From: Ceriagrion tenellum
Lineage: Eukaryota > Arthropoda > Insecta > Odonata > Coenagrionidae
DNA length: 64,000 bases
Direction: 5' to 3'
Assembly: GCA_963169105.1 (NCBI GenBank)
Contig: OY720639.1
Location: forward strand, 53,239,848-53,303,847
A program made the position numbers and the translations under genes. Positions 20,801 through 30,491 of the stretch are shown piece by piece. The notes under the pieces were generated by a model. The model saw nothing but the letters and a program-made list of their open reading frames with translations, ran no database searches and was not told the origin of the DNA. Each line of letters starts with the position of its first letter. Position 1 is the stretch's first letter.

Positions 20801-22799
20801 GGTATGATTTGATATGTTTCAGATTACCTTGTTAGACATGCAATGGGTATTGGGTTATCAGAACACAATAAAGATTAAGGGAAACCTGGATTCAACCAAT
20901 GCCTCACCAATTCATCCACATCTCCCCTCCTGGCCACCTCCAGAACCCTTCGTATCCAGTCGGGTGTTGTACCCCTCTCCCGTCGCCTCTTCAGCTTGCT
21001 GTTGTGTTTCCTGCGACCTCTCCCATCATCCCCTCTCTCCCCCTTGCCTGGCACAGCTCCCCCTCGACGTGTGACCTTCCCTCTTCCCATCCAGCCTTCC
21101 TTCCCCCCTTCCATCTGAATGGTCTCATCCTGAGTCGCTCCCCCTACTTCCATTAATGTCTCCATGATTGAAACGCAGCGCACAGCTGCACAGGCCTTGT
21201 TCGGTGCCTGGGATTGGAGGCGCAGGTCCTTTGGTGGAGCTGAGCTCGAGCTTAAAAATAAGAATAAACATACGATCATTTAATTTGAATACTTGTAGCA
21301 GAAAATGCAACTTCATTGCCATTAGAGAGATCCTGCACCTTTTGAATGAAGACGCTACTTAAACCACAGCAGAGTCATTACAAACAGTTTACAAATTTCC
21401 TTATTTATTTATTATTTAAGTTTACAAATTTCCTTATACATTTATTTATTAAGGAAATTGTTCACATGCATCATTACTGACAGAGTAGTCAAAAATGTCT
21501 CCCCTTAGTTAAAGAGAACAATGACCACACAAACAGTAATCATAAAGCTAATTTCACTGAGACATTATTAGAATATTCATTATTTGAAGTATAACATAAA
21601 TTAATCCAATATACAAGACTCACTCAAACTAAACACAGGAAAGTGAATACAGTAGACCCCCGCTTTATGATGGGTTTAACTTACGATGGATTCGACTTAC
21701 GATCTGAGCTGATTTTGTGCACGCTTCTTAAAATTTCAAATTTCTCCAAAATTGTTTTAAATATCAATAGTGTTTTAAATATTAGTTTAATAATATTTTT
21801 AAAAATTTTCATCCAGAATATTTCATATGCATTGGCTCTGATGCATACACTGAATGGATTGGATCTGATGCTCTTCAAACCGATTCCTCGTCCAAAAATA
21901 ATTCCAATTCAACATATGATGGAATTCGCTTTACAATCGGTCCTCTGGAACAGATTAATATTGTAAAGTGAGGGTAAATCAGCCTGAATGTTTTTTTACC
22001 AGTTTTCCCCATTAATGCAATAGCAATATAACCTAGTCATTTTTTCCTTCAGGAAATGAAAAGAAACTTCAGTTTAATGATCAATTTTTTTCTGACACAA
22101 TTCAATCATCATTTTCGGACAGAAATTTCTTATTTTCTTTAAGTTTTAAGCATAGGATTTCTTACATTAGACAGAACTAATTGGAATACAGGGTATAATG
22201 AGGACCAAGGATGCAGCACTTCTGAACATGGAATTATGAAAAGGGAGTAGTCCCTTAAATAAAGTAATATTATCAATATTCTCTCATGAGATTTACAAAA
22301 GACAAATTAAAAACCCTTTCATTCTACCTCGCTCGACTCCTTCCATGGGGCAGTGTGGGCTTCTTCTGAGTTTGCCTCACGGCTGGAGGGGCCCACCCAT
22401 CGTGTGAGGATTGGTTCCTTGGCTGAGGTCCCCTCCTTCCCTCGGCCATCACCCTCCCACCAGCACTGCCGTTCTGGAAGCTGGGTCTTGGAGGCGGCAA
22501 AGGCCTTGTTGGGCTGGTGGTCGAAGATAGGAGGCCTTCCAGACGGTACTCTTGGGCATTGATGGAGACCCCCACCCCCCTCCCTGCTCCCCTCCGTGCC
22601 GCCGCCCTCTGGCACCGGCATTCCGTGCCCTCACGCCGCCCCTCCCCCAGACCTCCTCCGGCCGCCGAACCACCTGAGATGACCGCCTCTTTGGCAATGC
22701 CGATTACTCCTGAGGCGAGAGGGCTTAGGGAGGAGGACGAGGCAATTGCAGAAGCCGATGCTGCCAGTGCTGGGGCAGCTGTGGCGATGACCGGGCGAA
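3860..22799 (-). CDS. SNCAIP: Synphilin-1-like (SNCAIP family) gene, ten joined coding exons
   Basis: Seen: ten minus-strand exons join in one frame (22799-22328, 21250-20886, 18410-18166, 15756-15565, 13237-13031, 11264-11073, 9610-9438, 8548-8237, 6831-6520, 5819-3860). The joined 4,430 nt are two nt finishing a split codon plus 1,475 codons and a stop. Every junction is GT-AG and phases agree. Residues here count from the 22,799 exon. Layout: low-complexity N-terminus to about 255; helix with ARRGDVDELV; ankyrin-type repeats about 290-555 (GNNLLH, GLTPIGVAIKNG, PLHLAAKYGQ, GRTPLHLAAKAGN); coiled coil about 575-640; Ser/Pro-rich tail. Known family: human synphilin-1 (919 aa, from memory) has GNNLLH, LTPAGLAIKNGQ, YGQ followed by an LLWLL helix, then a coiled coil in the same order. 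It is a cytoplasmic scaffold that binds alpha-synuclein and ubiquitin ligases. Inferred: true orthologue, longer tail. Other ankyrin scaffolds are possible but fit the order less well. Confidence 0.82.
5820..6519 (-). other. Intron between exons I and J
   Basis: 700 bp, AT-rich. No repeat or RNA gene recognised. Confidence 0.7.
6520..6831 (-). CDS. SNCAIP: Synphilin-like exon I (poly-serine and acidic helix)
   Basis: Acceptor ATCATCCCTACAG|ATGTGC, donor GGGCTGG|GTAATA. Residues 719-822. A serine-rich low-complexity stretch is encoded partly by a (GAT)n trinucleotide run on the plus strand (about 6,709-6,728), then an acidic helix EAEDEEERKLMALSLDAVYS. Reading through the donor would stop at once (GGG TAA), so skipping this splice would truncate the protein. 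Confidence 0.8.
6832..8236 (-). other. Intron between exons H and I
   Basis: 1.4 kb, AT-rich and CpG-poor. Short plus-strand frames (7,628-7,810 and 7,838-8,122) lack any motif; nothing else recognised. Confidence 0.7.
8237..8548 (-). CDS. SNCAIP: Synphilin-like exon H (coiled coil end and Gly/Ser linker)
   Basis: Acceptor CTTTATTGTGCAG|GGAAGT, donor CTTAC|GTAAGG. Residues 615-718: charged helix EVLMVGKRLAKERDEMCREF, a Gly/Ser hinge, a second amphipathic helix ADMEHRLLLAEQWWRKEAN, then a Ser/Thr/Asn-rich linker. The vertebrate tail is not conserved enough to align by eye here. Confidence 0.82.
8549..9437 (-). other. Intron between exons G and H
   Basis: 889 bp, AT-rich; nothing recognised. 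Confidence 0.7.
9438..9610 (-). CDS. SNCAIP: Synphilin-like exon G (coiled coil, part 1)
   Basis: Acceptor TACTTGGTTTGCAG|AGTGAA. Three donors are possible; only TTTAG|GTCAGT at 9,438 gives the phase the next exon needs, so it is chosen over GTGAGG (after 9,418) and GTAGCT. Residues 558-614 run from SRGHTALSSWLSLWEAALTL into a heptad-rich stretch, LASQLASATEALADAQKQN. Vertebrate synphilin has the parallel ERQGHTLCSRYL and VVKLTKQLKEQ. Confidence 0.88.
9611..11072 (-). other. Intron between exons F and G
   Basis: 1.46 kb; I counted 2 CpG in 10,021-10,500. No repeat recognised. Confidence 0.7.
11073..11264 (-). CDS. SNCAIP: Synphilin-like exon F (canonical ankyrin repeat)
   Basis: Acceptor ATTCCTTTGCTCACAG|GATATA, donor CTCAAG|GTGGGT; 192 nt, phase 0 both ends, residues 494-557. 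It holds the most canonical repeat of the protein, NQRDHRGRTPLHLAAKAG through CRILLSHGADISLK, aligning with the last ankyrin repeat of vertebrate synphilin (DQDGNSAVHVASQHG). Confidence 0.92.
12625..12835. repeat. Degenerate direct repeat of about 115 bp in intron E-F
   Basis: Two similar units, each with ACTCC.A.T...CA.C.AGGGAC, an AAATGA-TATTTC segment and the ending AATGAGGTTTTA (about 12,692-12,706 and 12,820-12,834). They resemble tandem ends of a DNA transposon family, but no boundaries can be set. The rest of this intron (11,265-13,030) shows nothing. Confidence 0.45.
13031..13237 (-). CDS. SNCAIP: Synphilin-like exon E (ankyrin helix plus insert)
   Basis: Acceptor TTCTTTCCTCGTAG|GACCGG, donor CACAGG|GTGAGG; 207 nt, phase 0 both ends, residues 425-493. 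It opens DRLLRWLLRRSG, the second helix following YGQ, as in vertebrate synphilin. The remaining 55 residues are a polar Asn/Arg/Glu-rich insert ending ELLLHSPLHR with no family counterpart that I recall. Confidence 0.85.
13608..14851 (-). mobile_element. Internally deleted piggyBac-type transposon
   Basis: It is flanked by TTAA at 13,604-13,607 and 14,852-14,855, the piggyBac target duplication. Ends are inverted: CCCCTTGAGTGGGC at the left and GCCCACTTAAGGGG at the right. Sub-terminal copies of GCGCATATATGCGC lie near 14,778-14,791 and 14,820-14,833. The element is 1,244 bp, about half an autonomous piggyBac, and keeps only the start of a transposase on the minus strand. It sits inside the intron between exons D and E. 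It retains many CpGs within a CpG-poor gene, which suggests a recent insertion. Confidence 0.85.
14163..14372 (-). pseudogene. Piggybac transposase N-terminal remnant
   Basis: From ATG at 14,372: MAKKRTLLSEETIMHALSED followed by an acidic Ser/Asp/Glu stretch (SSSDESDDFSEEGD), the typical start of piggyBac/PGBD transposases. It stops after about 69 residues (TAA after IFVLP), before any part of the DDD catalytic domain, so it cannot transpose itself. The overlapping 181-codon plus frame is a shadow. Confidence 0.65.
15200..15430 (+). pseudogene. LINE reverse-transcriptase C-terminal fragment in an intron
   Basis: Broken plus-strand translation reads RRFRWVDHVIRKIQ, then with stops and shifts EGRRPPVRL and EMDMKKKRITDDNAEDQKIW. 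This is the common RTE-type LINE C-terminus (LGHV.R, GRPP.RW, D.K...IT.EDA.DR..W). Several internal stops show it is dead. Confidence 0.6.
15565..15756 (-). CDS. SNCAIP: Synphilin-like exon D (second and third ankyrin repeats)
   Basis: Acceptor TTTTTGTCCCTTCAG|AATGGC, donor GGGCAG|GTTTGT; 192 nt, phase 0 both ends, residues 361-424. It opens NGRVGVVEWLLRQGE, completing the repeat begun in exon C exactly as AIK-NGQ does in vertebrates, and closes PSPLHLAAKYGQ. About 30 residues of Gly/Ser/Pro-rich insert lie between. Confidence 0.9.
16870..17115. repeat. Purine-rich stretch, possible repeat remnant
   Basis: On the plus strand GGGAGGGAGGGAGGAG is followed by A/G-rich sequence and CAAGGTCCTACACATG. 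It looks like a decayed dispersed repeat rather than a gene; two overlapping minus-strand frames here are compositional. Confidence 0.35.
17315..18064. repeat. Inverted repeat pair (about 160-bp arms) in the intron between exons C and D
   Basis: 17,315-17,472 is matched by the reverse complement of 17,906-18,064 at roughly 85-90%. Both arms begin GTCTGTTCCTCTTTTG and end at a GGTAATAAC-type motif. Each carries a hammerhead-like core: CTGATGA, stem GCAT/ATGC, GAAAC on the minus strand at 17,365-17,339, and CTGATGA, stem GCAT/ATGT, GAAAC on the plus strand at 18,014-18,040. The 430-bp centre is AT-rich. Probably two PLE-type terminal repeats in opposite orientation. Transcribed, it would form a long hairpin in the pre-mRNA. 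Confidence 0.75.
18166..18410 (-). CDS. SNCAIP: Synphilin-like exon C (first ankyrin repeat)
   Basis: Acceptor CACTGTTTAG|GTGGAATGG, donor ATCAAG|GTAACT (phase 0). It encodes residues 279-360 with SDHSGNNLLHMVAGRGHVAA (first repeat) and ends in NRAGLTPIGVAIK, the start of the second. A Ser/Asn-rich insert separates the two, so the outer face of the repeat unit is enlarged relative to the human protein. Confidence 0.88.
19005..19570. mobile_element. Possible hAT-like non-autonomous element
   Basis: Left end TAGAGATGGGATGTTTGAAT with repeated TCGAAT/ATTCGA; right end AATATTCG...ATATTCGAACCCAT, roughly the inverse. AGAGATGGG plus TTCGAATA ends are common in hAT-type repeats. No transposase; boundaries and target duplication not confirmed. 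It lies in the intron between exons B and C (18,411-20,885), which otherwise shows only an A-rich tract at about 20,440-20,480. Confidence 0.4.
20886..21250 (-). CDS. SNCAIP: Synphilin-like exon B (basic linker and helix before the ankyrin repeats)
   Basis: Acceptor TTATTTTTAAG|CTCGAG at 21,250, donor AATCCAG|GTTTCC at 20,886. Residues 158-278 are Gly/Lys/Arg-rich (GRGRRKHNSKLKRRRERG could serve as a nuclear localisation signal), followed by TPDWIRRVLEVARRGDVDEL. That helix corresponds to the LNIVKEGQISLL helix preceding the first ankyrin repeat of vertebrate synphilin-1. The donor is not a perfect consensus, but it restores frame with the next exon (G+GT = Gly). Confidence 0.82.
21650..21980. 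mobile_element. Pogo/Tigger-like non-autonomous DNA element
   Basis: Starts CAGTAGACCCCCGCTTTATG with alternating TTACGAT and TTCGACTTACGAT. Ends AATATTGTAAAGTGAGGGTA, approximately the inverse (TACCCTCACTTTACAATATT). About 330 bp, no reading frame of note, in the intron between exons A and B. Assignment rests on end sequence typical of the pogo group. Confidence 0.55.
22328..22799 (-). CDS. SNCAIP: Synphilin-like exon A (N-terminal disordered region)
   Basis: It begins after a strong pyrimidine-rich acceptor (TTCCTCTCCCACAG) and ends GCGAG|GTAGAA. It encodes residues 1-157: an Ala/Ser tract, a Gly/Arg-rich stretch, then Pro/Ser-rich sequence including GVSINAQEYRLEGLL. Two other minus frames are also partly open because the exon is GC-rich, but only this frame joins the next exon in phase (AG+C = Ser). 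The ATG at 22,821 lies inside the acceptor tract, so either this is an internal exon or translation starts there with retention of that sequence. Confidence 0.7.
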
Positions 22800-24345
22800 C
22801 TGTGGGAGAGGAACAGTCCATAGTGAGTAAGGAACTTGAAGGAAAATTGGCGTCTTACCCACAGGTGTGCACAGGGTCCTTGCACTAGGATTGAGGGAGG
22901 GGTAGGAACAAGCTAAATAGGAGGCTTGGAATGATACCATAAGCTTCATGTATTTGTCTTTGTCATGTAGCATGTATCAATTGATTGTGAGCGAGGAAAA
23001 TTGAAGAAGGCAAACTGGCATCTCATCCAATTTATCAAACTAAGGTCCACTGCCTCATCCTAACATATCTGTACCATTAATCAATATAACCAGCAAGCAC
23101 ATATAACTCCAGTAAATGTAATGAGTAAGTAATAAATTAAATTTAGTACACAAGGTCATATTTGGAGGAGTAAGAATTGAGTTTCTTTTTGATGCCTTAA
23201 AATTAAGGCAACAAAAACACCACAACAGAACTGCAAATAATATGAGGCAATATTATATGAAGCATTATATCAAAGGTGATGATTGGATATTTGAACAGGT
23301 AATTAACTCATTGTGTGATTCCAATGGGCAGTTCCACCACATTAGGGCTTTAGGACTTTTCTATCTCACTATTAAATGTCACGGCACTCAATGAATAGCT
23401 TCAGCCAAGGTTAAACATATCTAAACACATGATTACTTTGAGCAAGCATAACCAGAGAATGGGGAAGACAGCTCCTCAATTCTTTCTTCCACCATTACAA
23501 TTTGTAGAGGTTATCATGTTTCAGTAATGCTCTACAGCTTTGTTTTCAGTGAGAATCAATCAATCTTAAACTTCAATTACTATCCTCATAGTAGTGGTAG
23601 TGGCAGTATAACAGGTAAGCACCTTTTCCTTTACTTTAAAAATGCGTTATCACGATGGCTTTCCCCACAATCATCTGGTAAAAACGTTTTAATTATCACT
23701 TTTAAAAGCCATCCATTACAAATGTGGAATGAAGAGTCATACATGCTAATGGTACACGTAGGAAGAAGTGGTAGAGGTGTTAGCAAGGGTAGTGGAAAGA
23801 AAGGGTCTTTATGGGGTTCATTCAAGTGAGAGTGATGAGAAAATGGTTAGTACATGCAATGGTCTCTCAATTCTCTGAGTCACAACTTACTGATGCTCCT
23901 TATTACCCGAGGTATAGAGCCCCATTTTATGCAGCACCAAGCCAGTTTAGCTCACCCAAATGACCATCTTAATGAGAAATTAGATAGATTTCCAAATAAA
24001 AGGTGATATACAGATATCCAAATTCCAGTCCCAAATTGTAACCCAATCACTGAAAGTATGAAAAAGAATAGAAATACCTAATTTTTGTTGCAAATTATTC
24101 ATACATTCTTCCATATTACCAGAGGTGGCCTCAGTCCATATGGCCCAGATAATCAGGACTTCAATTTATAAGCAGCGCTGAGTGCTGGCCAGTATGACAA
24201 ATACACACCATGGAGAGTTAAACTGTCAGTGACCCCTATAGGTCTATGATGCCCGATTTGATGACAGCAGTTAGATGGTTTTTGAAGTAGCCTTTTTTGG
24301 CATGTTTTCCTGGCTATGGTCCTTCATATTTGCTCTCACTTAGTA
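22800..24345 (-). other. Upstream or intronic DNA before exon A
   Basis: CpG-poor, AT-rich. Short frames on both strands at 23,527-23,829 overlap each other and have no motif. No convincing additional exon was found. Confidence 0.5.
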
Positions 24346-24557
24346 TTCTACATCTACATACCACCCTGTGAGCCGCTGCATGGGCATGTGGCAGGGGGTG
24401 TTAGGACATCAGCTGTGTGAAAATGTAAGGGATTAAGTTTTGGGAGGTGAAATCGTGACATGTATAATGGGAGTGTATTCAGTGGAGCTCAGTTTTTATT
24501 GAGGTCGTTCCTTGTGCACGGAAAGAGCGAGTTTTTGTACATATCTGTTCGGCAAGG
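24346..24557 (-). repeat. LINE 3' end (copy 1)
   Basis: The reverse complement matches 44,885-45,275 and 55,680-56,050: AACACCCCCTGCCACA..., a GGCTCACAGGG segment and a TGTAGATGTAGA tail, preceded by GAGCTCCACTGAATACACTC. It abuts a TIR-family fragment at 24,560-24,760 that begins with a CCCTTGTCATAATACAGAG segment. Confidence 0.6.
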
Positions 24558-25469
24558 TTTTTTTTTCCCTTGTCATAATACAGAGAACATTCAAATTTTG
24601 TAGTAAAATGTTGGCTGCCTTAATATGTATGAAGTAAATAGGTCAGTATTAATTATACATAGACTTTATTTAACATGAATGAACTCATTAATAAGTCACG
24701 TATTTGAGCCCATATTGTGAGACCAAAATTTGTAGTTCCCACAAACTTTTATTATTCCGATATCACTTGAGTTTTACCACACCATGGAACAGATAACCTT
24801 TCCAGTGTGGTGAACCACACGTCGAGCCAGAAAAATAAAAGCTACGGGAACAACCAAAGTTGTCCTTCCATTGAGGGAATTCTTCATTTCCATCAAGTCT
24901 GTCCTGATATTACCAATCATATTTGAGTCTTTAGCTCCACTGGTTATTTTACACCATACGCTAAAAATTCCAATGAGCAATCGAAAAACATGCTAACTAC
25001 CCACAGTTACATTTATGATCTGGACATCAGAACTAGCTAATTGTTAGAAGGTGTGTCACTGCAGTACACAGCCATACTTGACGTGTTTCCCATGGATTAC
25101 TACTTCTATTTTTAGGTGAATATATTGAAAAGTAGTGCTGAATAGCAAATATTTCTGTACTGTTGGAAGCAAAATTTTCTACTATTTATTTTTTAAATGA
25201 GGCCAAATTCATTGAACTTTATGTAAAATGACATCACTTTTCAACAAGTAAATGATTTATGGTCCCAGTATAAAGAAAAATATCTCAAATTTCCAATGAT
25301 ACCAAAATATCAGCCACATACTGCATTAATTTTCAAGATTCATTTGAGTATTCTACACACAATAATGTCAGAAGGTCATCATTCATAGCCACAGGCATGT
25401 CATTCATTCATTTGATTATTCCACCAGTTGTTGGTCAGACCCTTTGAGAGTACTCATTCTAACATCCTA

Positions 25470-25715
25470 ATTTCTGGCATATTGCTGTGTTCCATCCTTT
25501 ATGTGATCTAGAATTAAATCCCTCTTCAAATTGTCATATCATCTTCCTCATTTTTCGTCCAGCATTCCGATCCTCCTCCATGCTTCCATGGTGTTCTCCC
25601 TTCTTCAGCATTCCCTCTCTTTTCATAGCGTCCTCCATCTAGCCTCCATAGCTTCTTAGCAAAATCCATTTGCTTGCTCCATTGGCATTTTTGATAAGTA
25701 TCCACCCATCTTGAG
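25470..25715 (-). pseudogene. Possible LINE C-terminal fragment
   Basis: Broken minus-strand translation contains AWRRIGMLDEK and RDLILDHIKDGTQQ, resembling the WRRM..W.E/K and LI.HILKG parts of RTE-type C-termini. Weak and interrupted. Confidence 0.3.
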
Positions 25716-26109
25716 GTAATTTCTTCGCAACTGCATTTGTAAAAACAATTTATATTCTCAAACTTTATGAAGGTGCCATTTAAAAAATACAGTTTTCAAT
25801 GCTTTTAACTAATGCCTGACAAAAGCAAGGTACTACACATGCAAATAAATTGACAAATACATTTTCCAATATATATATTTTTCCAGCCTGATTTGTTCAC
25901 TCTACAGCTCTTTCCATTGAAACACTGCACTTCTGGTTTAAATAATTACAGTAATTTAGAAACAACATAAAACAAATGAAAGTATAAGGTTGGTGTCTAC
26001 ATTTTATGGCCAATCATTTGAAACAAACTTCATTAAGACATAGTTAATTTCATATGTTAGTTCTCTAGTGAAAAGCAACATTTCAAAGATATAAAAATAC
26101 CTTTTAAAC

Positions 26110-26800
26110 AGCTTCAAAAATGTATGCCTTAAATGGGTCCACAAGTCCCAAAGTTTTGGGGATCAACTTGATCTCCATCTTCAAGGGGTTTTGATGCAGT
26201 GTTTTTCATTTTGGCCAGTATATATACTCTATGCACAAGGTTCAGGTGCCATCTGATTGGTTATGGCGTGTGCGAGTTTTCCCACCTTCCCATATGTATT
26301 TAAGGGTGATGGGTCTCCAGGAGTTACTTAAATGGAAGCCAGCGTCGAAGAATAGGCTTGCATGCAGCTGAGAACCTTTGTCCCTTCCCACTGTATTGTA
26401 TGGTTCTCATAAGCGCTATGCTCCGCTATGGCTGACTTCTGTGGTTGAGCCAATCGGAAATGTCTCCGGTGTTCTTTCAGCCTTGTCTCTATTGTTAGGC
26501 CAGTCTCACCAATATACACCTTCCCACACTCACAGGGAATTTGGTAGACCCCTGGTGTCTTTAAGCCGAGAGGATCCTTTGCCTTAACCAGCGTATCTTT
26601 TAATTGAGGCAGAGGTAAATGTATGGTCTTGATGTTGTAGTGCCGTAGGATGTGCTGAATCTTTCCTGATAGGGTAGACACATATGGTAAGAAGGCCTTG
26701 GCCACCGGTCTCTAAGACGGCTCAAGTGTGCAACCCCTGAAGATGGAGATCAAGTTGATATCTGAAATGTTGGGACCTGTGGACCCTCTTACCCAGTGCA
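26110..26800 (-). mobile_element. Penelope-like element fragment with inverted terminal pieces
   Basis: It contains the GIY-YIG fragment at 26,705-26,328. TGAAGATGGAGATCAAGTTG occurs on the plus strand at 26,739 and on the minus strand near 26,185-26,165, so the coding remnant is flanked by terminal-repeat pieces in opposite orientation, as in many PLE copies. The plus-strand piece has CTGAAGA (26,737), stem AGAT/ATCT and GAAA (26,764). 5'-truncated. Confidence 0.7.
26328..26705 (-). pseudogene. Penelope-like GIY-YIG endonuclease C-terminal fragment
   Basis: The 125-residue frame contains TPGVYQIPCECGKVYIGETG, then TRLKEHRRHFRLAQ and AIAEHSAYENHTI. This is the GIY-YIG nuclease domain of Penelope-like retroelements: GVY and YIG motifs, the Cys-x-Cys of the CCHH-type finger, conserved Arg in TRLKEH, and His in AEH. 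In such elements the nuclease nicks DNA for target-primed reverse transcription. The reverse transcriptase is absent, so this is a 5'-truncated relic. The frame ends prematurely (TLASI stop). Confidence 0.85.
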
Positions 26801-26809
26801 ACATCCAAG

Positions 26810-29800
26810 AAACATTTATCCAGCAGATACGACGGGAAACTCTTAGACCTTTCATGTGTGCCTTAACTTCAACTAATGTCAGTTTAATTGAGAAATTATA
26901 ATGAAGAAAGGAGAGAATTCATTGGTTTCATCTGTCAGGTGATGCGTTCCTTTCCAAGCTATAAAAATATGAGAAACTGTACAGACTTCACAATACGAAA
27001 GAATCTTCTCAAGATATATGCTAAATTGAGGTCACCCTACCAACCCATTTGGACAGCGATGTTGTGTCTGTGCCAAAAATTACATTGTTTCCACAGAATA
27101 TTGTCTATAGTCAGCCAAAGGTTTAATTTATCATCACCAACCAACAAATGCATCTTTTAATAAAGCCTGTCTCAAGGCATGCTAAATTGCGTGCTAAAGG
27201 CATGCGTAATTTACCCAGGATAACTAAAACAGTATTTTGCAGTAAATTTTAACTTTGTGGTCAATGCTGTAATACATTAGCTTTTTCCAGGTGTATTATA
27301 CTTTCAATTACAAATATATGGCAATTACCAATGCAGCCATTTTTTTCTGAAGGCGATCCCATCAACAGGCAAATGCTTTATGGTTCACCTAAAGCCTAGG
27401 TATGATCTACTTTGTTTCTTTTTCAAATGTATTTAAGAATTTAAGGGGCAATAACAGCATCAATAAAGATACTTCACCACAGAAATTTAGTCATAATAGA
27501 GGAATTTTATTAAGTTTTCACAAAGAAGTTAATGTAATGGAAAGCTTCAGAAAAACGAAAGAACAATGACTGCTTATGATGGTGTATTCCATTCAAAGTA
27601 ATTATTCGGACAAAGCGATGGGTATCTACTTAATCGCCATTAACATTCACTCTTCTATACTTTTTTACACCTTGACATAAATATATACTTCTGTCTTTCA
27701 GAGAGACAGGGGTACAGCATGACAAAGAAAATATTAGAAACATTTTAATGCTGTCTTTAACGTAAACTCAAATATATTCCAATGCCATAGGCATTGCAGG
27801 CATGTGGCAGAGATTTTGATGTCGATGAGGCTGAAGTCAGAGAGGATTGGCACTCATAACCATGTCCAAAAATGTTCACTAAGCCTCATGGGTAAGTGAC
27901 TTCGATTATTAATTCACAAAGTTGTTTCACGAAAGTCTTATTGCCCACTGACATTTTTGCATGGACATACCTGGACGTGGATATGGATAATGTGCAACTA
28001 CCAAAAAAACAACTGAAATGAATACCTGTTGCTATTCAGCAGCTATTTAGGAGAAATTGCATTTTTTTAAAAGTTGGAATAGGAAGGGGAAGAAGGAAAT
28101 AGTTTCGATTGCAAAAATATGAGTGGAACCAATTGACAAACGCAAAGTTTTTGCTCATGTTGTTCAAACTTTTACTTCTATAGCTGATGACACAGCTTAG
28201 CTATAGGAAAGCATAAGTTACTATGAATGCAGATTAGTCCGAGAATACATATGTTTAAATGAACATTATTTCTAGTGTGAAAGATTGACAGCAGGGCAAA
28301 GTTCATAAAACCAATGCATTCTGGCACAAAAGCCACTACCTTGAAGATTATCTTCCAAAGCTTTAAAACCTAACATAAGTTCATACCTCGAAGTTACTAC
28401 CATTTGATTTCCTCGGAAAAATAGCTTATCATACCAATTATTTGCAAAACCCACATTTATAATACACATAAAATAAATTTTAAAAACATTTCTCTTTTTC
28501 CCAGAAACCTATGTAGTTTCCTAGCCCAAATCGTGAGACCAACTGTGTTGAATGCTACATATTTGTTGAAGTTACTTACCGATAGATAACTTGAATGAAT
28601 AGTAAACAGGATGAAAATACTTTATTTCAGCAAATGACTCAAAAACAAAAACAATTAAATGTCGTTCTGCATGTGCTGATAAACCAAAGAACTAAGAAGG
28701 GTAGAAAAATTCAATTGATTCCCAAATTAATTACCGGAGAAAAAAAATAATTTTTTTACTAGCCTTTACATGAAAATAATATGTCATCCGGGGGGAAAAA
28801 GAGCAAGACCTGTATCAGTCGGAACATGAGATGAAAGGAAACCTGCCTCATCCAGAAAAAAATTTGGTTCCCAAAAATTTATTGAATTTCAATATATCTT
28901 TATCTCTGGTTTAATGGAAAGCATAAATAGTGGTAAGAGATTCTATACCCGGACATGTTCAGTTAGGTCAAGTGGATTGGATAAAAGATTAAATACATTT
29001 CCGACGAATACGTAGCCAAAATTCTCCTAAATTTCACTGGGTTAAATTAGTGAACAGTACTGATGTTTCAATGGAAAAATCATCCATCGTCATCTGGGGA
29101 TAAGTAAGAACTAGTTACTAAATAAACCCGGTGGGATTCCTGAGAAGAATTAACACAGTCGAAAGGATAGTGGAACACTCACCATGTTTATCAATCAATC
29201 TGACCAGATTAGCTTGGAATGGTAAATGGGCCAGTGGAATCAATCTGAGAAGCAGGCAAGAAACAAGATACTACTCTATTGTTTTTTACATTGAATACAC
29301 CAATTTCAACCAGTTGAAAAACACAAGCACTGTATCGCATGGGTGAGGCATAATGGAATGGTTATGTCTTTAATTGTTCCAGACACTGAAGAAAGGTAGT
29401 TCATACATGATATTCATTAAAATAAAATTCAATGAGTTTGGCCTCATTTAGACATAAAAGATTGAATCTCTACAAACGGTAGCTATTCATTGGCCACACA
29501 TCATACTGATTTTCGAGATGCTATCGGCAGATATTTTTAGGCACAGGCATGTGTTCCTAAGTTACTCTTAAAAAAAATTACATTCAGAGGCATAGTTCGC
29601 AACATACATTTGACCTGGAGTTCATACATTTTCTTGAGTTTCTTTTGAAATAATATTAATTACTCATTACAATAATTTTCACGAAACCAAAAAAACCTAC
29701 CGCAATGACGGCATTTTCAGCACACAACATCAAAAAAATTATTTAAGTTAAAAGCCTGACATATGAATATTCTGATCCCAATTACTGAGAATCCGAATTA

Positions 29801-30260
29801 CTGAGAAAAAATTCACATGAAGCTTTCATGTGATTAGTATAAAAATGTAATTAAAATAATCTCACATTACAATGAAGACAAAAATCACATAAAATTATCG
29901 TAGCATAGAAAATTCAATGAAATTGGCATTTTTATGATCAAAAAGATCTCACCTTTCCAATGACTAGACAATATCAGCATCTAACCCAACTAATTTTTTT
30001 AGATACTTGCAACAACATATAAGCCATTTTCAAAAACATAAGGCACAGCAATTCTCTGGAGATTTTTTTAACAACTTATAAGTTCTGATGCATAGAACTG
30101 ATAGATGACATCAGATATTTAAAGATTGGTTTTCCTGTGCTTTTTCGGTTATTTTTAATACATTTATTATCCACATAACACTTTAAAGAAATGCAAAAAA
30201 AACTTTGACAGTAAAGGGGTTTTCAGCGCGGAGCATAAGAGAAGTGGGTCAAATTAAAAG
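26810..30260. other. AT-rich DNA, nothing assigned
   Basis: No exon, RNA gene or clear repeat boundary. Probably intronic if the 31.8-kb exon is real; CpG frequency starts to rise from about 28.8 kb. Confidence 0.45.
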
Positions 30261-30491
30261 GGTTAAATACTTATATCTAGTCAATAACTGAAAATCTCAG
30301 CAATATCTTACAATATGTTCCATAGTTTACCTTACAACATTTACTTCATACATCCACCAACTGCTCAACTTTAATCATATAATTTCAAATATGGTCTCTA
30401 TTATGGCTAAAGAAACATTTCACTTCAGCTACCTCTGGTGGATAACTGCCTTTCTGGAAAAAGTAACATAGTGTCAAGAGAAACTGTCTAG

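Noticed and set aside
22319..22697. Two alternative open minus frames in exon A
   Set aside because: Neither joins the 21,250 acceptor in phase; the chosen frame does.
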